Notes: generated by a model not told the origin, from the sequence alone. Numbered from the stretch's first letter, positions 25,437 to 35,404 are shown. The stretch: 60,341 nt of DNA from Akkermansiaceae bacterium (GCA_026421245.1 JAPKDJ010000018.1:1-60341); one strand, 5' to 3'. Made by a program: numbers and translations.

Positions 25437-28013
25437 ATGAAAAAACAATTATTTCTGGGCTTAATCAGTCTTCTTCCCCTTCCCTTGGTTGGAGCGGATT
25501 CGAAGCCCAATATCATCTTCATCATGGCTGATGACATGGGCTACGGAGATCTCTCCTGTTACGGGAGCAAAACCATTAAGACCCCTCACCTCGATGGCCT
25601 TGCGGCAAGTGGAGTGAAATGCACCGATTTTCATTCCAATGGCGCTGTTTGTTCCCCCACCCGGGCGGCCCTAATGACGGGGCGATATCAGCAGCGAAGC
25701 GGCGTTGAAGGTGTCATTACTGCCAAAAGCCATCGGGAAATAGGACTTCCCCTTGCCCAGTGGACTCTGGGCGAAGCCATGAAGGAGCAGGGATATCAAA
25801 CGGCATTGTTTGGCAAATGGCATCTGGGCTACCAGCCACGATTTAATCCAGTCAAACAGGGGTTCGATGAATTCAAAGGATTCGTCTCTGGCAATGTCGA
25901 CTACCATCGCCACATCGATCAGGAAGGCCATTTTGACTGGTGGAAACAGGATGAATTGAAGGACGATCCGGGCTATATTACAGATCTCATCACACGTGAT
26001 TCCCTTGACTTTATTGATCGGAATAAAGAGAAGCCATTCTTCCTGATCCTCCATCACGGAGCTCCCCATTATCCCCTTCAGGATCGCGAAACACCGGGGT
26101 TTCGTCTGATTGGCAAAGGCAATCGAAGCCAGCCCAAGCAAAAGGTGGATCGAGAGGCGGTCTACGCAAAGATGATCGAGATCATGGATGAAGGAGTGGG
26201 GCAGATTGTTGCCAAGCTCGATGAGCTCAAACTAAGAAAGAACACTCTTTTCATTTTTTGCTCGGACAACGGGCCTGCTGCTGATGGCTCCTCCGGAGGG
26301 CTTCGCGGAAAGAAAGGGCAGGTCTTTGAAGGAGGGCATCGGGTCCCGGGAATCTTCAACTGGCCAGGGAAACTCCCGTCGGGAGCAATTTGTAAAACTC
26401 CGATGCTTACGATGGATCTTTTCCCCACCTTTGTCACCGCAGCTAAGGGAAAGGTTGATCCCAAACGGGCGTTTGACGGGGTGGATCTTCTCCCGGCACT
26501 CCGGGGAAAGGAGATTTCGAGAAAGCCTCTATTTTGGAGACACCGTGGAAACGCTGCTGTTCGAGAGGAGGATTGGAAACTCGTCCGAACAGGAAAGGGG
26601 AATGCGGTTAAAGTGATGCTTTTTGAGCTTTCGTCTGATCGAAACGAGACGATGGATCTTGCTTCAAAACATCCCGATAGAGTGAAGCATCTTGTCCGGC
26701 TTTTGAAGCAGTGGGAAGAAGAGGTGACGGTCGCCGCTCCCGAGCCCTTTGACCGCCTTACCTTCCACGCACAACCGAAGCCCCTGTCCGAGGAGGCCGT
26801 GACCGAAGCCTGGCCGCGCTTCCTGGGGCCGCGCCATGACCTTCATTCCAAGGAGACCCTTCTCCTCAAGTCCCTGCCAGCCGCGGGCCCGAAAATGGTG
26901 TGGGAAGTGTCCCGGGGAGGCGGCCATGCACCGCCTGTCGTCTCCGGTGACCGCCTCGTGATGATCCATACCCTGGAGGATCGCGAGGTGATCGAATGCC
27001 TTCACTCCGAAACCGGCCGTCGTCACTGGAAGTTCGACTATCCGGTCACGTTGAGAACGAGCTACGGCACCAAGGATGCCCCGCGCTCCGGGCCCGTGAT
27101 CGACGGTGATCTTGTCTTCTCAGTCGGAGTGCGTGGTGACCTGCACTGTCTCTCCCTGACCACCGGTCAGCTCGTTTGGAAGAAGAATCTCGACGAGGAA
27201 TACGGCCCCGCCCCCTTCTTTTTTGGACGGGGTGGTTGTCCTCTCGTCCACGGCGATCAACTCATCGTCAACGTTGGCGGCCAGTTCTGCGTGGGTGGCT
27301 TCGACAAGCGGACCGGCAAGCTGATCTGGACCACAAAGCACGACTGGCACGCCAGCTACGCCTCGCCGGTGCCGGCCACGATCCACGGCAAGGACCGCGT
27401 CCTCGTCTTTGCCGGTGGCATGACTGATCCCCCCGCCGGTGGCCTGCTCAGCATCGACCCGAAAACCGGCAAGGTGGAGAGCGCTTTTCCCTGGCGGGCA
27501 CGGATGTATACCTCGGTCAATGCCGCCTCGCCGGTGGCCATCGGCAATGCCGCCTTTGTCACCGAGGGCTACACCGAGGGCAGCGCCATGATCGACTTTG
27601 CTCCCGATGGTAGCACTAAGCTGCGATGGCAAGCGCGGCAATTCGGAAGCCAATTCACCACCCCGGTCGCCCATGAAGGCTACCTCTACGGGGTGTCGGG
27701 CACCGGTGGAACTGAGATGGTCTGCTACGAGATCGCGACCGGTCGCGAAATGTGGCGGGACGGCATTGCTCTTGAAGGCGCACGCCTCGGACGGGCCAGC
27801 CTGCTCCACATCGATGGAGATTTCCTGTGCCTCGGAGCCCAGGGGACCCTGCTCTGGCTCGACCTCAGCCCGAAAGGTGCCAAGATTCTTTCGCAGACGC
27901 AGCTCTTCCTGGCGCCGGAAACCTGGGGCGTTCCCGTGGTGTCTCGCGGACTGCTCTACATCAATCAGAACGCCATGCGCGCGCGCCTGGTGTGCTACGA
28001 TCTGCGGCGATAG
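25437..28013 (+). CDS. Sulfatase fused to a PQQ-type beta-propeller
   Basis: 858 residues. A signal peptide (cleavage near residue 20) precedes a sulfatase domain: IIFIMADDMGYGDLS, C-S-P-T-R-A with the modified Cys at 72, GKWHLGYQP, HHGAPHYP and FCSDNGP. At about residue 448 the protein switches to WPRFLGPRHD, the usual opening of stand-alone PQQ-like propeller proteins, followed by repeated strands of the type SETGRRHWKF, TTGQLVWKK, RTGKLIWTT, ATGREMWRD. Codon use changes near base 26740 to a strong preference for C or G at third positions, unlike the first half. This suggests that the propeller half came from elsewhere. It is the second of two tandem sulfatases. Confidence 0.9.
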   Translation: MKKQLFLGLISLLPLPLVGADSKPNIIFIMADDMGYGDLSCYGSKTIKTPHLDGLAASGVKCTDFHSNGAVCSPTRAALMTGRYQQRSGVEGVITAKSHREIGLPLAQWTLGEAMKEQGYQTALFGKWHLGYQPRFNPVKQGFDEFKGFVSGNVDYHRHIDQEGHFDWWKQDELKDDPGYITDLITRDSLDFIDRNKEKPFFLILHHGAPHYPLQDRETPGFRLIGKGNRSQPKQKVDREAVYAKMIEIMDEGVGQIVAKLDELKLRKNTLFIFCSDNGPAADGSSGGLRGKKGQVFEGGHRVPGIFNWPGKLPSGAICKTPMLTMDLFPTFVTAAKGKVDPKRAFDGVDLLPALRGKEISRKPLFWRHRGNAAVREEDWKLVRTGKGNAVKVMLFELSSDRNETMDLASKHPDRVKHLVRLLKQWEEEVTVAAPEPFDRLTFHAQPKPLSEEAVTEAWPRFLGPRHDLHSKETLLLKSLPAAGPKMVWEVSRGGGHAPPVVSGDRLVMIHTLEDREVIECLHSETGRRHWKFDYPVTLRTSYGTKDAPRSGPVIDGDLVFSVGVRGDLHCLSLTTGQLVWKKNLDEEYGPAPFFFGRGGCPLVHGDQLIVNVGGQFCVGGFDKRTGKLIWTTKHDWHASYASPVPATIHGKDRVLVFAGGMTDPPAGGLLSIDPKTGKVESAFPWRARMYTSVNAASPVAIGNAAFVTEGYTEGSAMIDFAPDGSTKLRWQARQFGSQFTTPVAHEGYLYGVSGTGGTEMVCYEIATGREMWRDGIALEGARLGRASLLHIDGDFLCLGAQGTLLWLDLSPKGAKILSQTQLFLAPETWGVPVVSRGLLYINQNAMRARLVCYDLRR

Positions 28014-28307
28014 GCTGAAACGGAGTGGCACAATTGATCTGCCAGCGTACTACGAAGAAAAAGCCCCGCCTAGCAGTCTGCAGAAATCCCGCTCGGCGAC
28101 GGCCGTGTTCTGATTCTCGAAGATTCCTGATCCGGCAGGCCCGACGCTCACTTCGAGCTGACGGCACACCTTTTCCTCGTCCAAGTTCCTCGCGACCATC
28201 GCAAAGGTTTTTGACCAGATCTGTTCTGGTGGATGTCTTTTTATTTTTTGGTATCTCAGCGCCAATCCCTTGGGCTGACGGAGAAAGGCGCGCGTTTTTG
28301 ATTCTAA
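28014..28307. other. Intergenic region between sulfatase-PQQ gene and mutS
   Basis: The two genes converge here. Short frames exist on both strands but none resembles a known protein, and I see no clear terminator for either gene. Confidence 0.4.
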
Positions 28308-30797
28308 CTAATCGAAGAGGTCCATCTGTGGAGAGTGGGCTTCGGGGAGGGCGTTCATTGCCTTGGGAGATTTCTTTTTTTCTCGGGTTGGCTTGGACGA
28401 ACTCATTTCGAGGTGGCTTAGGATTTCCTTGGCCCGATCGAGGATGGGTTTTGGAAGTCCTGCAAGTCTGGCCACCTGGATGCCGTAGGATTTATCAGCT
28501 TGGCCGGGGAGAATTTTTCGAAGGAAGATGATGTCGTCGTTCCACTCGCGAACGGCGACGTTGAAGTTAGCGATGGAGTCCTTCGAGTCAGAGAGGGCGC
28601 AAAGCTCGTGGTAGTGGGTGGCGAACAAGGTACGGCATTTCACGACGTCGTGCAGGTGTTCGGCGACGGACCAGGCGATGGAAAGTCCATCGAAGGTGGC
28701 GGTGCCGCGCCCGATTTCGTCGAGAATGACGAGGCTCTTCTCGGTGGCGTTGTTGACGATGAGGGAGGTCTCGTTCATTTCGACCATGAAGGTTGATTGG
28801 CCTTTTGCGAGGTCATCTGAGGCGCCGACGCGGCAGAAGATACGGTCGGTGAGGCCGATATGGGCGTGCTCGGCGGGCACATAGGCGCCGATCTGGGCCA
28901 TCAGGGTGATGAGGGCAATCTGGCGGATGTAGGTTGATTTGCCCGCCATGTTGGGGCCGGTGAGGATTTGCAAGAGACTTTCTTCCGGATCGATCAGGGT
29001 GTCGTTGGGGACGAACTTTTCGTCGATGAGGGTTTGTTCGAGAACGGGATGGCGACCGTTGACGATCTGGAGGTGACGCGAGTCGTCGAGGACGGGGCGG
29101 GTGTGTTGGTAGAGCTGTGCGGTCTCGGCAAAGGAGATGAGGACGTCGAGCGTGGCGAGGGCGTCGGCGGTGTTTTGAAGGGGAACAAGATGGTCGGTGA
29201 CTCCGGCGCGGAGTTTGATGAACTCGTCGTATTCGAGTGACTTTGCCCGGTCGTCGGCACCCAGGACCTTGCCTTCGACTTCCTTGAGTTCCGGAGTGAT
29301 GAAGCGTTCGGCATTGGCCATCGTTTGCTTCCGCTGGTAGTCGTCGGGGGCTTGGTCGGCTTTGGCCTTGGTGATCTCAATGAAGTAGCCGAAGACGTTG
29401 TTGAATTTGATTTTCAGGGTGTCGATGCCGGTGCGTTTCCGTTCGGACTGTTGCATTTCGGCAATCCACTGCTTACCACTTCGGGAGGCATCTCTGAGTT
29501 CGTCGAGGGCTTTCGAGTGGCCGTCTCGGATGATGCCACCGTCGCGAAGTTGTGCCGGAGGTTCCTCGACCAGGGCATTTTGGAGGGTTTCGACCAGGGC
29601 AGGGAATTCCTCGATGGCATTGAGAAGTTGGGCATGAAGACCCGAGGTTTCGGATATTGCAGACAGGTCGGCCTTGAGATCGGGGATGCGTTCGAGGGAA
29701 ACTTGAAGGGATTTCAGGTCGCGGGCATTGCCGGAGCCTTGCGAGAGACGGCCGGTGGTGCGCTCGATGTCGCGGATGTTTTTGAGCGATTCGTGGAGTT
29801 TGGTGAGGAGGTAGGGTTCGGCGAGGAGGGAATCGACGAGGTCGAGGCGGGCGGTGAGCTCGTTGAGATCGCGGAGAGGGTGCAGGATCCAGTCGCGGAG
29901 TTTGCGAGCGCCCATCGGGGTGGAGGTGCGGTCGAGAACGCCGAGAAGGGTGTGTTGCTTGCCGGAGCGTGATTCGACGAGGTCGAGATTGAGCTGAGAG
30001 GACGAGTCGATGAGGACATAGTCAGCGATGTTGCGAACAGAGATGCCTTTGAGGTGGTCGCAGTTTCTGCGGAGCTGGTAGGTGAGGTAGTGGAGGGCAC
30101 CCCCGGCGGCGGAGAGGGCCGCGGTCATACCGGAGCAGCCGAAGCCATCGAGCGACTGGACCTTGAATTGCTCTTTGAGGGTGTGGAGGGCCTGGTCGGA
30201 GAGAAAGGCGTAAGAGTCGTAGGGAAGGCAGTTGCGAAGATCGCCAAGTTCTTTGGTTTGGTCTTCCGGAATCAGGAGTTCGGAGGGTGAGAGGCGGGTC
30301 AATTCATCCTCCAACTGTTGGCGGTCGGCGAACTCGGCGATGGTGAATGCACCGGTGGTATGGTCGGCGCAGGCGAGGCCAAGACAGGGTTTTTTGGCGG
30401 AGCCTCCGAGGAAGACGGAGGCGAGGTAGTTGTGGCGGGTGTCGTCGAGGAGAGTCAGGTCGTTGACGGTGGAGGCGGAAATGATTTGGGCGATCTCGCG
30501 CTCTACGATCTTGCCGGGCTGGGGTTCGGTGGTCTGCTCGGCGATGGCGACGCGCTTGTTGGCGCGGATGAGTTTGGCGATGTAACCTTGGGCGGCGTGG
30601 TGGGGAACGCCACACATGGGGATGTCGTTCCTCTTGGTCAGGGCGACGTTTAGGATCCCGGCGGCGTTTTTGGCATCGTCGAAGAACATTTCGTAAAAGT
30701 CACCAAGTCGGTAAAGGAGAAGAATGTCATCGGGCAGAGATCTCCTCATGGCCATGTATTGAGCCATCATCGGGGTGAGCTTTTTCTCTCCTGCCAT
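28308..30797 (-). CDS. mutS: DNA mismatch repair protein MutS
   Basis: 829 residues, usual for MutS. Domain I begins LTPMMAQYMAMR, with the mismatch-reading F-Y-E motif in LGDFYEMFFDDA. Domain V has Walker A TGPNMAGKSTYIRQ, then LAKGQSTFMVEM, the Walker B LVILDEIGRGTATFDG, and the HYHE signature ATHYHELC. It recognises mispairs and starts repair with MutL, which is not in the window. The C terminus carries a short extra tail ending QMDLFD, a form often seen in MutS. It is monocistronic on the minus strand. Confidence 0.98.
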   Translation of the reverse strand: MAGEKKLTPMMAQYMAMRRSLPDDILLLYRLGDFYEMFFDDAKNAAGILNVALTKRNDIPMCGVPHHAAQGYIAKLIRANKRVAIAEQTTEPQPGKIVEREIAQIISASTVNDLTLLDDTRHNYLASVFLGGSAKKPCLGLACADHTTGAFTIAEFADRQQLEDELTRLSPSELLIPEDQTKELGDLRNCLPYDSYAFLSDQALHTLKEQFKVQSLDGFGCSGMTAALSAAGGALHYLTYQLRRNCDHLKGISVRNIADYVLIDSSSQLNLDLVESRSGKQHTLLGVLDRTSTPMGARKLRDWILHPLRDLNELTARLDLVDSLLAEPYLLTKLHESLKNIRDIERTTGRLSQGSGNARDLKSLQVSLERIPDLKADLSAISETSGLHAQLLNAIEEFPALVETLQNALVEEPPAQLRDGGIIRDGHSKALDELRDASRSGKQWIAEMQQSERKRTGIDTLKIKFNNVFGYFIEITKAKADQAPDDYQRKQTMANAERFITPELKEVEGKVLGADDRAKSLEYDEFIKLRAGVTDHLVPLQNTADALATLDVLISFAETAQLYQHTRPVLDDSRHLQIVNGRHPVLEQTLIDEKFVPNDTLIDPEESLLQILTGPNMAGKSTYIRQIALITLMAQIGAYVPAEHAHIGLTDRIFCRVGASDDLAKGQSTFMVEMNETSLIVNNATEKSLVILDEIGRGTATFDGLSIAWSVAEHLHDVVKCRTLFATHYHELCALSDSKDSIANFNVAVREWNDDIIFLRKILPGQADKSYGIQVARLAGLPKPILDRAKEILSHLEMSSSKPTREKKKSPKAMNALPEAHSPQMDLFD

Positions 30798-31236
30798 CGT
30801 GGCGTGTATTTAAGAGTGGGGCGGGGGCGGGGGGAATGGAAAAAGTGAGAACCTCGTTTGGTGAGCATGGTGCTGGGCTCTCTTGAGCGAGTCAGAATAC
30901 CTTGTTGGAGAGTTGGGGGCAGAAATAAAACATGAGGCTATCACGGGAATATTTCATGTGAAATATGGCGGGCTGGTTAGTCATAGCGCATTCGCTTCAA
31001 GTTTTTTTGGAGCCATGAGTGGTGAGCTTGACGGTTCAAAGTGTCATTCGTTCCCTGGAGATCTCAGGGTCAGGGTTGAGTATCGGTGGCAAGGGGATCG
31101 CTTTTCGGTGGAGAGCAAATGGGGTGTGACACCGGGGTCCCTCTGTTGGAGATCGAGCGGAGCCTGGTGGATTTCTATTCCGAGGTGGCTTGAATTCTCT
31201 TTGGGCTTGAGTGAACGGCTCATTTTATGATTGTAG
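30798..31236. other. Intergenic region upstream of mutS
   Basis: A plus-strand frame at 30883-31230 (TTG start, 115 codons) is open but shows no known family or convincing codon pattern. The region should hold the mutS promoter on the minus strand; I could not pick one with confidence. Confidence 0.35.
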
Positions 31237-31521
31237 AGGCCGATTGGGAGATATTATGTTCATCGGGCAATTGATCATTTGTTGATCGTGGAGCTTTCAA
31301 TTCTGCCTGATTTCCAGGGTCACGGGAGTGGGAGACAGCTGATCAAAAGCGCGCAAGCCGAAGCGATGCGAACGAAGGTGCCGGTTCGCCTTTCAGTGGA
31401 GATTGGCAATCCGGCGATGTCGTTTTACGAGGGACTCGGCTTTGTCCGAAAAAAACAGAGGCAGCCCACCATGGTTTGGTGTGGATGCCTCCGAGTGAGT
31501 GATTTGGGCTACGTCAGCTAA
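31237..31521 (+). pseudogene. C-terminal half of a GNAT acetyltransferase
   Basis: The frame after an in-frame TAG at 31234 reads GRYYVHR, then ELSILPDFQGHGSGRQLI, which is GNAT motif A with Q-G-H-G-S-G, and NPAMSFYEGLGFV, motif B. This matches the second half of a roughly 150-residue GNAT enzyme. The first half is missing; the upstream sequence carries stops in this frame and no homology. The fragment runs to a stop at 31521, overlapping the end of the converging DUF1501 gene. A remnant is the likely reading. Confidence 0.6.
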
Positions 31522-32831
31522 GCCAGCACGTCGGTAATCGGCTTGCCGGTTTTGCCTCCCATTTTGAAGGGGCGCTTGTTCGGCGAGTAGAGGATCTGAT
31601 CGTACGGCAATCCCATGGCCGCTGCAATGGTGGCATTGAAGTCGGAGGCGGTAGTCTTCTCGGTGATGACATTCGAGGCAGTCTTGTCGGTTTCTCCGTA
31701 AACCGTTCCACCTTTGATGCCTGCGCCGGCGAGGGCGAAGGAGAAGGCTTTCGGGAAGTGATTACGGCCGGCGTCGGCATCGATCTTGGGCGTGCGGCCA
31801 AACTCGGTGGCGATGACCACGAGGGTGCTGTCGAGGAGACCTCGCTGTTCGAGATCGGTGAGGAGAGCGGCATAGGCCTGGTCGAGGATTGGGAGCTTCT
31901 CGTCTGCTTTGATGAAGTTATCCGAGTGCCAGTCAAAGCCTCCAAACTGAACTTCGACGAAACGGACGCCGTGCTCGACGAGGCGACGCGAGAGAAGGAC
32001 TCCTTTAGAGAACTTGTCGGCACCATAGGCGGCGAGGGTGTCGTTGGATTCTTTGGAAAGGTCGAAGGCTTCGAGGTCCTTGGACTTCATCAGGCTGACA
32101 GCGGAGCTGAACATCTCGTCATAGGCGCGCACTCCACGCTGACCTTTCTTGAATTTGGTGGAGAAATCGGCGTCGAGCTTGGCGCGGAGAGCGATCTGGC
32201 GGTTGAAGGCGGCCTCGGAGACTTCGCGTCGGCGGCGGGCATTTTGGAGACCTTTCTCAGCATCGCCGACGGGCAGGGGGGCAACGCTTGGTTCGAAGAA
32301 TCCGGCTCCGGGATGGTTGTTTCCAGTATGCACGGTGACGTAGGGAGGGAGGGTGCTTTTGAGCCGCTTGGGGTCGAGCTTGTTGGCCCAAGCACCCATC
32401 GAGGGGTGGGTGATGGAAGCACGCTCGGTGTATGAGGTGTGGATATGATAATTGCCCTGCGAGTGAGCTCCCTGCGTGGAGGTCATGGAGCGAATGAGGG
32501 CCATTTTATCAGCATGCTTCGCGGTCTTTTCGAGGTGCTGTCCAAGTTGGATGCCGTCCACATTGGTCGAAATGGCTTTGATGGGTCCTCGGTATTCGGA
32601 AGGAGCATCGGGCTTGGGGTCGAAGGTATCGATGTGGGTCATGCCACCTGCCATATAAAGGTAGATGACGTTCTTAGCCTTGCCATTTGACTTGGCGATC
32701 ACTTCAGCCGCTTCAGCGGAAGAAAACCATGAGGCGGAGGCTCCTCCCAAGGTGACACCGAAAGCGGTGCGAGCCGTGTTGGAGAGGAAGTTGCGGCGTG
32801 AGACGTCGTCGAGTTGATTCAAGGGGTTCAT
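31518..32831 (-). CDS. DUF1501 protein with Tat-type signal
   Basis: 437 residues. The N terminus has a twin-Arg motif (VSRRNFLSNTA) followed by a hydrophobic stretch ending SSAEA, as in Tat-exported proteins. The body fits DUF1501, a sulfatase-like alkaline phosphatase-fold family: IYLYMAGGMTHIDTFDPKP, HSQGNYHIHTSY, LVVIATEFGRTPKID and the C-terminal ITDVLA. These proteins are nearly always paired with DUF1549/DUF1553 cytochrome-type proteins in Planctomycetes and Verrucomicrobia, as here. Their biochemical role is not known. The ATG overlaps the stop of the upstream gene by four bases. Confidence 0.93.
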   Translation of the reverse strand: MNPLNQLDDVSRRNFLSNTARTAFGVTLGGASASWFSSAEAAEVIAKSNGKAKNVIYLYMAGGMTHIDTFDPKPDAPSEYRGPIKAISTNVDGIQLGQHLEKTAKHADKMALIRSMTSTQGAHSQGNYHIHTSYTERASITHPSMGAWANKLDPKRLKSTLPPYVTVHTGNNHPGAGFFEPSVAPLPVGDAEKGLQNARRRREVSEAAFNRQIALRAKLDADFSTKFKKGQRGVRAYDEMFSSAVSLMKSKDLEAFDLSKESNDTLAAYGADKFSKGVLLSRRLVEHGVRFVEVQFGGFDWHSDNFIKADEKLPILDQAYAALLTDLEQRGLLDSTLVVIATEFGRTPKIDADAGRNHFPKAFSFALAGAGIKGGTVYGETDKTASNVITEKTTASDFNATIAAAMGLPYDQILYSPNKRPFKMGGKTGKPITDVLA

Positions 32832-34873
32832 TGGACAAAGAGGAAACGGTTTGAGGTAAGGATGGACCGAGCGAAGGTCGCGGTGGAGTCCGGGGTCTGC
32901 ATTTCGGGAAGGAAGGCTTCTTTTTCAGCTTCTGTCGGCAGGGCCGAGTAGAGGCTGAGGAAGAGGAAATCGAGGCGCTTGGATGGAGAATCGATGGCCC
33001 GGAGAGCGCGGGCGAAGGCATTCTTCTTGTTGGTGAGAAGGCTTGTCTCTAGACCGTTCAGGAGGCGCAGGGTCTGGGGAACGGTGGCTTGGGTGTGAGC
33101 AGAGGATGGACTCTCGGCATCGGATCCACCGAACTCGGAGATGAAGGACCCACCTTTCTGGGGGGCCGGAAGTTCCGAGGCGCGCATTTTAAATTCGGGG
33201 TGTTCAGGGCGGGTGTTGGGAGCCCGTCGGGCCGTGGCGGCTTGGGCCTTCATGACGACCTGGTTGCCGGAGTTCATCATGCCTTTCTGGTATCTCTTGG
33301 AGGCCTCTTTCTGAGATTCGCGAACCTTGAGACTGATTTTCCGGAAGGCGACCATGTTGCCTTTCTCCTTGGCGATGCGGGCCTGGGTTCGAAGGAGAGA
33401 GAGTTCTTTCTGGAGGGAGCGGCGTTTGGTTTCCGCTTCGTCTGCGGCCCGGTCGACCTCTTTAAGCTGCTTGGCATTTGCGCTCATCAGGAAGTTGAAG
33501 GATTCGACGTATTCGTTCCAACCTTCCTCGAAGGAGTTGTTGGTATTTGAGTCGATATTGCCGGAGGCAAGAGTGACGAAGGAGTCCCGGATTTCTTCGG
33601 CGCTGAGGCGACGGAGGGTTGGTCCTTGGAAGTGGAAGGAGAATCCTTGCGCGGGTTCCTCGGTGGTGACTTCACGCTGGAAAAGTTGAGTGTGATAGAG
33701 GATTCGTAGGAATTCCTTGAGATCGTAGTCGGCCGCTAGCATCGCTTTTTCGAGATAGGTCACGAGCTCGGGATAGTGAGGCTTGGGCGAGCTGCTCCAG
33801 TCATCCGGATTGGCGACCAGACCATAACCGAAGGCATACTTCCACATGCGGTTGGCGATGACTTTGGTGAAGTAGGGGTTCTTGGGAGAGCTGACCCACT
33901 TTGCGAAATATTCCCGGCGTTGTTCGGGGGCGACATCCTTGGTATCGAGGCCGAAGAGGAAACCGGGTTTCACGACGTCGCCGGGTTCGCCGTCCTCATA
34001 GCTGTAGTCGATGGGTAGTTTTAGTTCCTTATTGGGAGTGTCGGACAAGGCATTGCGATTGTGATAGCGGAAGACCGAGGCAAGGTCTTTTGCTTCATCC
34101 CGCTTTTTGCCCATCTTCTTGGCAAGCACGCGCCGCTCTTCCTTTGACATCTTGGCAAACTTCTTTTTCCCAGAGCGTTTGGCCGGAGCAGCTCCAACGA
34201 CTTCGCGGATCTTTTCACGAGCGCCGTCAAAGCGATACTCGGTGCCTCCGAGGAAGGCTGCGAGCTGGTAATACTCCATCTGGGTGGTGTCATCGAAGGG
34301 ATGATCGTGGCATTGGGCGCAGCCAATCTGTTGGCCAAGGAAAACTTCTACGGTGTTGCTCACATTATCGAGGAGCATGCCACGGTCGCGAAGATAGTAG
34401 CCCACGGCGGGATTTGTGGCGGTGTGACCTTCTGCAGCGAGCATGCTGTGAACCACTTTGTCATAGGGCATGTTGGTTTCGACGGCGTTCTTAAGCCAAA
34501 CATGCCAACCCAAGCCGCTGTGCTCTTCACGGGTTTTGAGGCGAAGGAGATCACTCCAGAAGTTGAAGAGGCGAGAATTGAAGCCAGGAGACTCGACAAG
34601 GATGTCGACAAGCTTGGAGCGTTTGTCGTCCTTTTGGGACTCTAGGAAAACGCGGGCTTCGTCGTGTGTCGGGAGACGACCGATGATATCGAGGTAGCTG
34701 CGGCGCAGGAAGGTGGCATCGTTCACGATGGGATTGGCCGTGATGCCCTGGGCTTTTTGGCCTTCGAGGAGAACTTCATCGAGTTCACGGGCCGTGTTCC
34801 GAACCGCCTCGGGTGTGAGGGGTTTGCCGAAGATCGTGGGGACGACGATCAGGAGAGGAAGGAGGAATTTCAT
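32828..34873 (-). CDS. DUF1549/DUF1553 protein (PSCyt2-PSD1), lacking PSCyt1
   Basis: 681 residues with a short signal peptide (MKFLLPLLIVVPTIFG). DUF1549 covers about 30-240: FLRRSYLDIIGRLPT, FWSDLLRL and the C-x-x-C-H-type motif GCAQCHDHPFD. DUF1553 follows: YFAKWVSSPKNPYFTKVIANRMW, then LRRLSAEEIRDSF. A charged coiled-coil segment lies about residues 455-530. The N-terminal PSCyt1 haem domain found in many relatives is absent. It is probably periplasmic and acts with the DUF1501 partner, whose gene overlaps its stop. Function unknown. Confidence 0.92.
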   Translation of the reverse strand: MKFLLPLLIVVPTIFGKPLTPEAVRNTARELDEVLLEGQKAQGITANPIVNDATFLRRSYLDIIGRLPTHDEARVFLESQKDDKRSKLVDILVESPGFNSRLFNFWSDLLRLKTREEHSGLGWHVWLKNAVETNMPYDKVVHSMLAAEGHTATNPAVGYYLRDRGMLLDNVSNTVEVFLGQQIGCAQCHDHPFDDTTQMEYYQLAAFLGGTEYRFDGAREKIREVVGAAPAKRSGKKKFAKMSKEERRVLAKKMGKKRDEAKDLASVFRYHNRNALSDTPNKELKLPIDYSYEDGEPGDVVKPGFLFGLDTKDVAPEQRREYFAKWVSSPKNPYFTKVIANRMWKYAFGYGLVANPDDWSSSPKPHYPELVTYLEKAMLAADYDLKEFLRILYHTQLFQREVTTEEPAQGFSFHFQGPTLRRLSAEEIRDSFVTLASGNIDSNTNNSFEEGWNEYVESFNFLMSANAKQLKEVDRAADEAETKRRSLQKELSLLRTQARIAKEKGNMVAFRKISLKVRESQKEASKRYQKGMMNSGNQVVMKAQAATARRAPNTRPEHPEFKMRASELPAPQKGGSFISEFGGSDAESPSSAHTQATVPQTLRLLNGLETSLLTNKKNAFARALRAIDSPSKRLDFLFLSLYSALPTEAEKEAFLPEMQTPDSTATFARSILTSNRFLFVQ

Positions 34874-34885
34874 AGGAAAAGGAAA

Positions 34886-35305
34886 TTAGTAAAGAAGAGC
34901 GACGATTTCTCCGTCGGAAAAGAGGGTGGGATCTTCGGCGGCGCTGGAGAGCAGTTCGCTGGCAACGGCGTCTTCGAGTTCGCTCTGCCAATCATCGACG
35001 TTTTCCGGCGTGGTCTTGACGATGGGAGTCGGGGAGACGGGCTCAGACGGAAGTGAAACGACAATGGCAATGGCCGCAACTACCGCTCCGGCAAATCCGA
35101 TCAGGGGCTTGGGGGAGAAAATCGACTTCCACCACGGAGATTTTTCAGCTTGATCAGCCTCCAAGCGAATACGCCGGAGAGTATCCTGTCCAAAACGGGG
35201 GGATGGATTGCTGGGCGTGGTGTCTTCCAGCAGATTCCACACGTCATCCTTCTCAAGGTCAGCGTCGAAATCGGGGAGATCGTGGTTTGGGTGGCTCGGC
35301 TTCAT
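34886..35305 (-). CDS. Single-pass membrane protein, possible anti-sigma-like
   Basis: 139 residues from the ATG at 35305; a GTG 33 bases upstream would add 11 residues. An acidic cytosolic part (PDFDADLEKDDVWNLLED) is followed by FGQDTLRRIR and one membrane segment (PLIGFAGAVVAAIAIVVSL), then an acidic outer part. Small proteins of this shape precede DUF1549/DUF1501 pairs and often follow an ECF sigma factor gene, which suggests an anti-sigma role. No sigma gene is present here; an IS3 transposase remnant lies directly upstream and may have replaced it. The function is inferred from layout only. Confidence 0.7.
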   Translation of the reverse strand: MKPSHPNHDLPDFDADLEKDDVWNLLEDTTPSNPSPRFGQDTLRRIRLEADQAEKSPWWKSIFSPKPLIGFAGAVVAAIAIVVSLPSEPVSPTPIVKTTPENVDDWQSELEDAVASELLSSAAEDPTLFSDGEIVALLY

Positions 35306-35404
35306 GGCTTTTTCCGTTCGGTCTATGTAACCCACCAACCCGATGGAAGTTGCATAAAAGATGAATGGGAGATGAATTTTACTCTCCTCGCTTTGATTCC
35401 AAGC

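Noticed and set aside
27120..28031. 303-codon minus-strand frame opposite the propeller half of the sulfatase fusion
   Set aside because: High GC at third positions removes stops on the other strand; it is a shadow.
30883..31230. 115-codon frame upstream of the GNAT remnant
   Set aside because: TTG start, no ribosome binding site, no family, and no link in frame to the GNAT piece.
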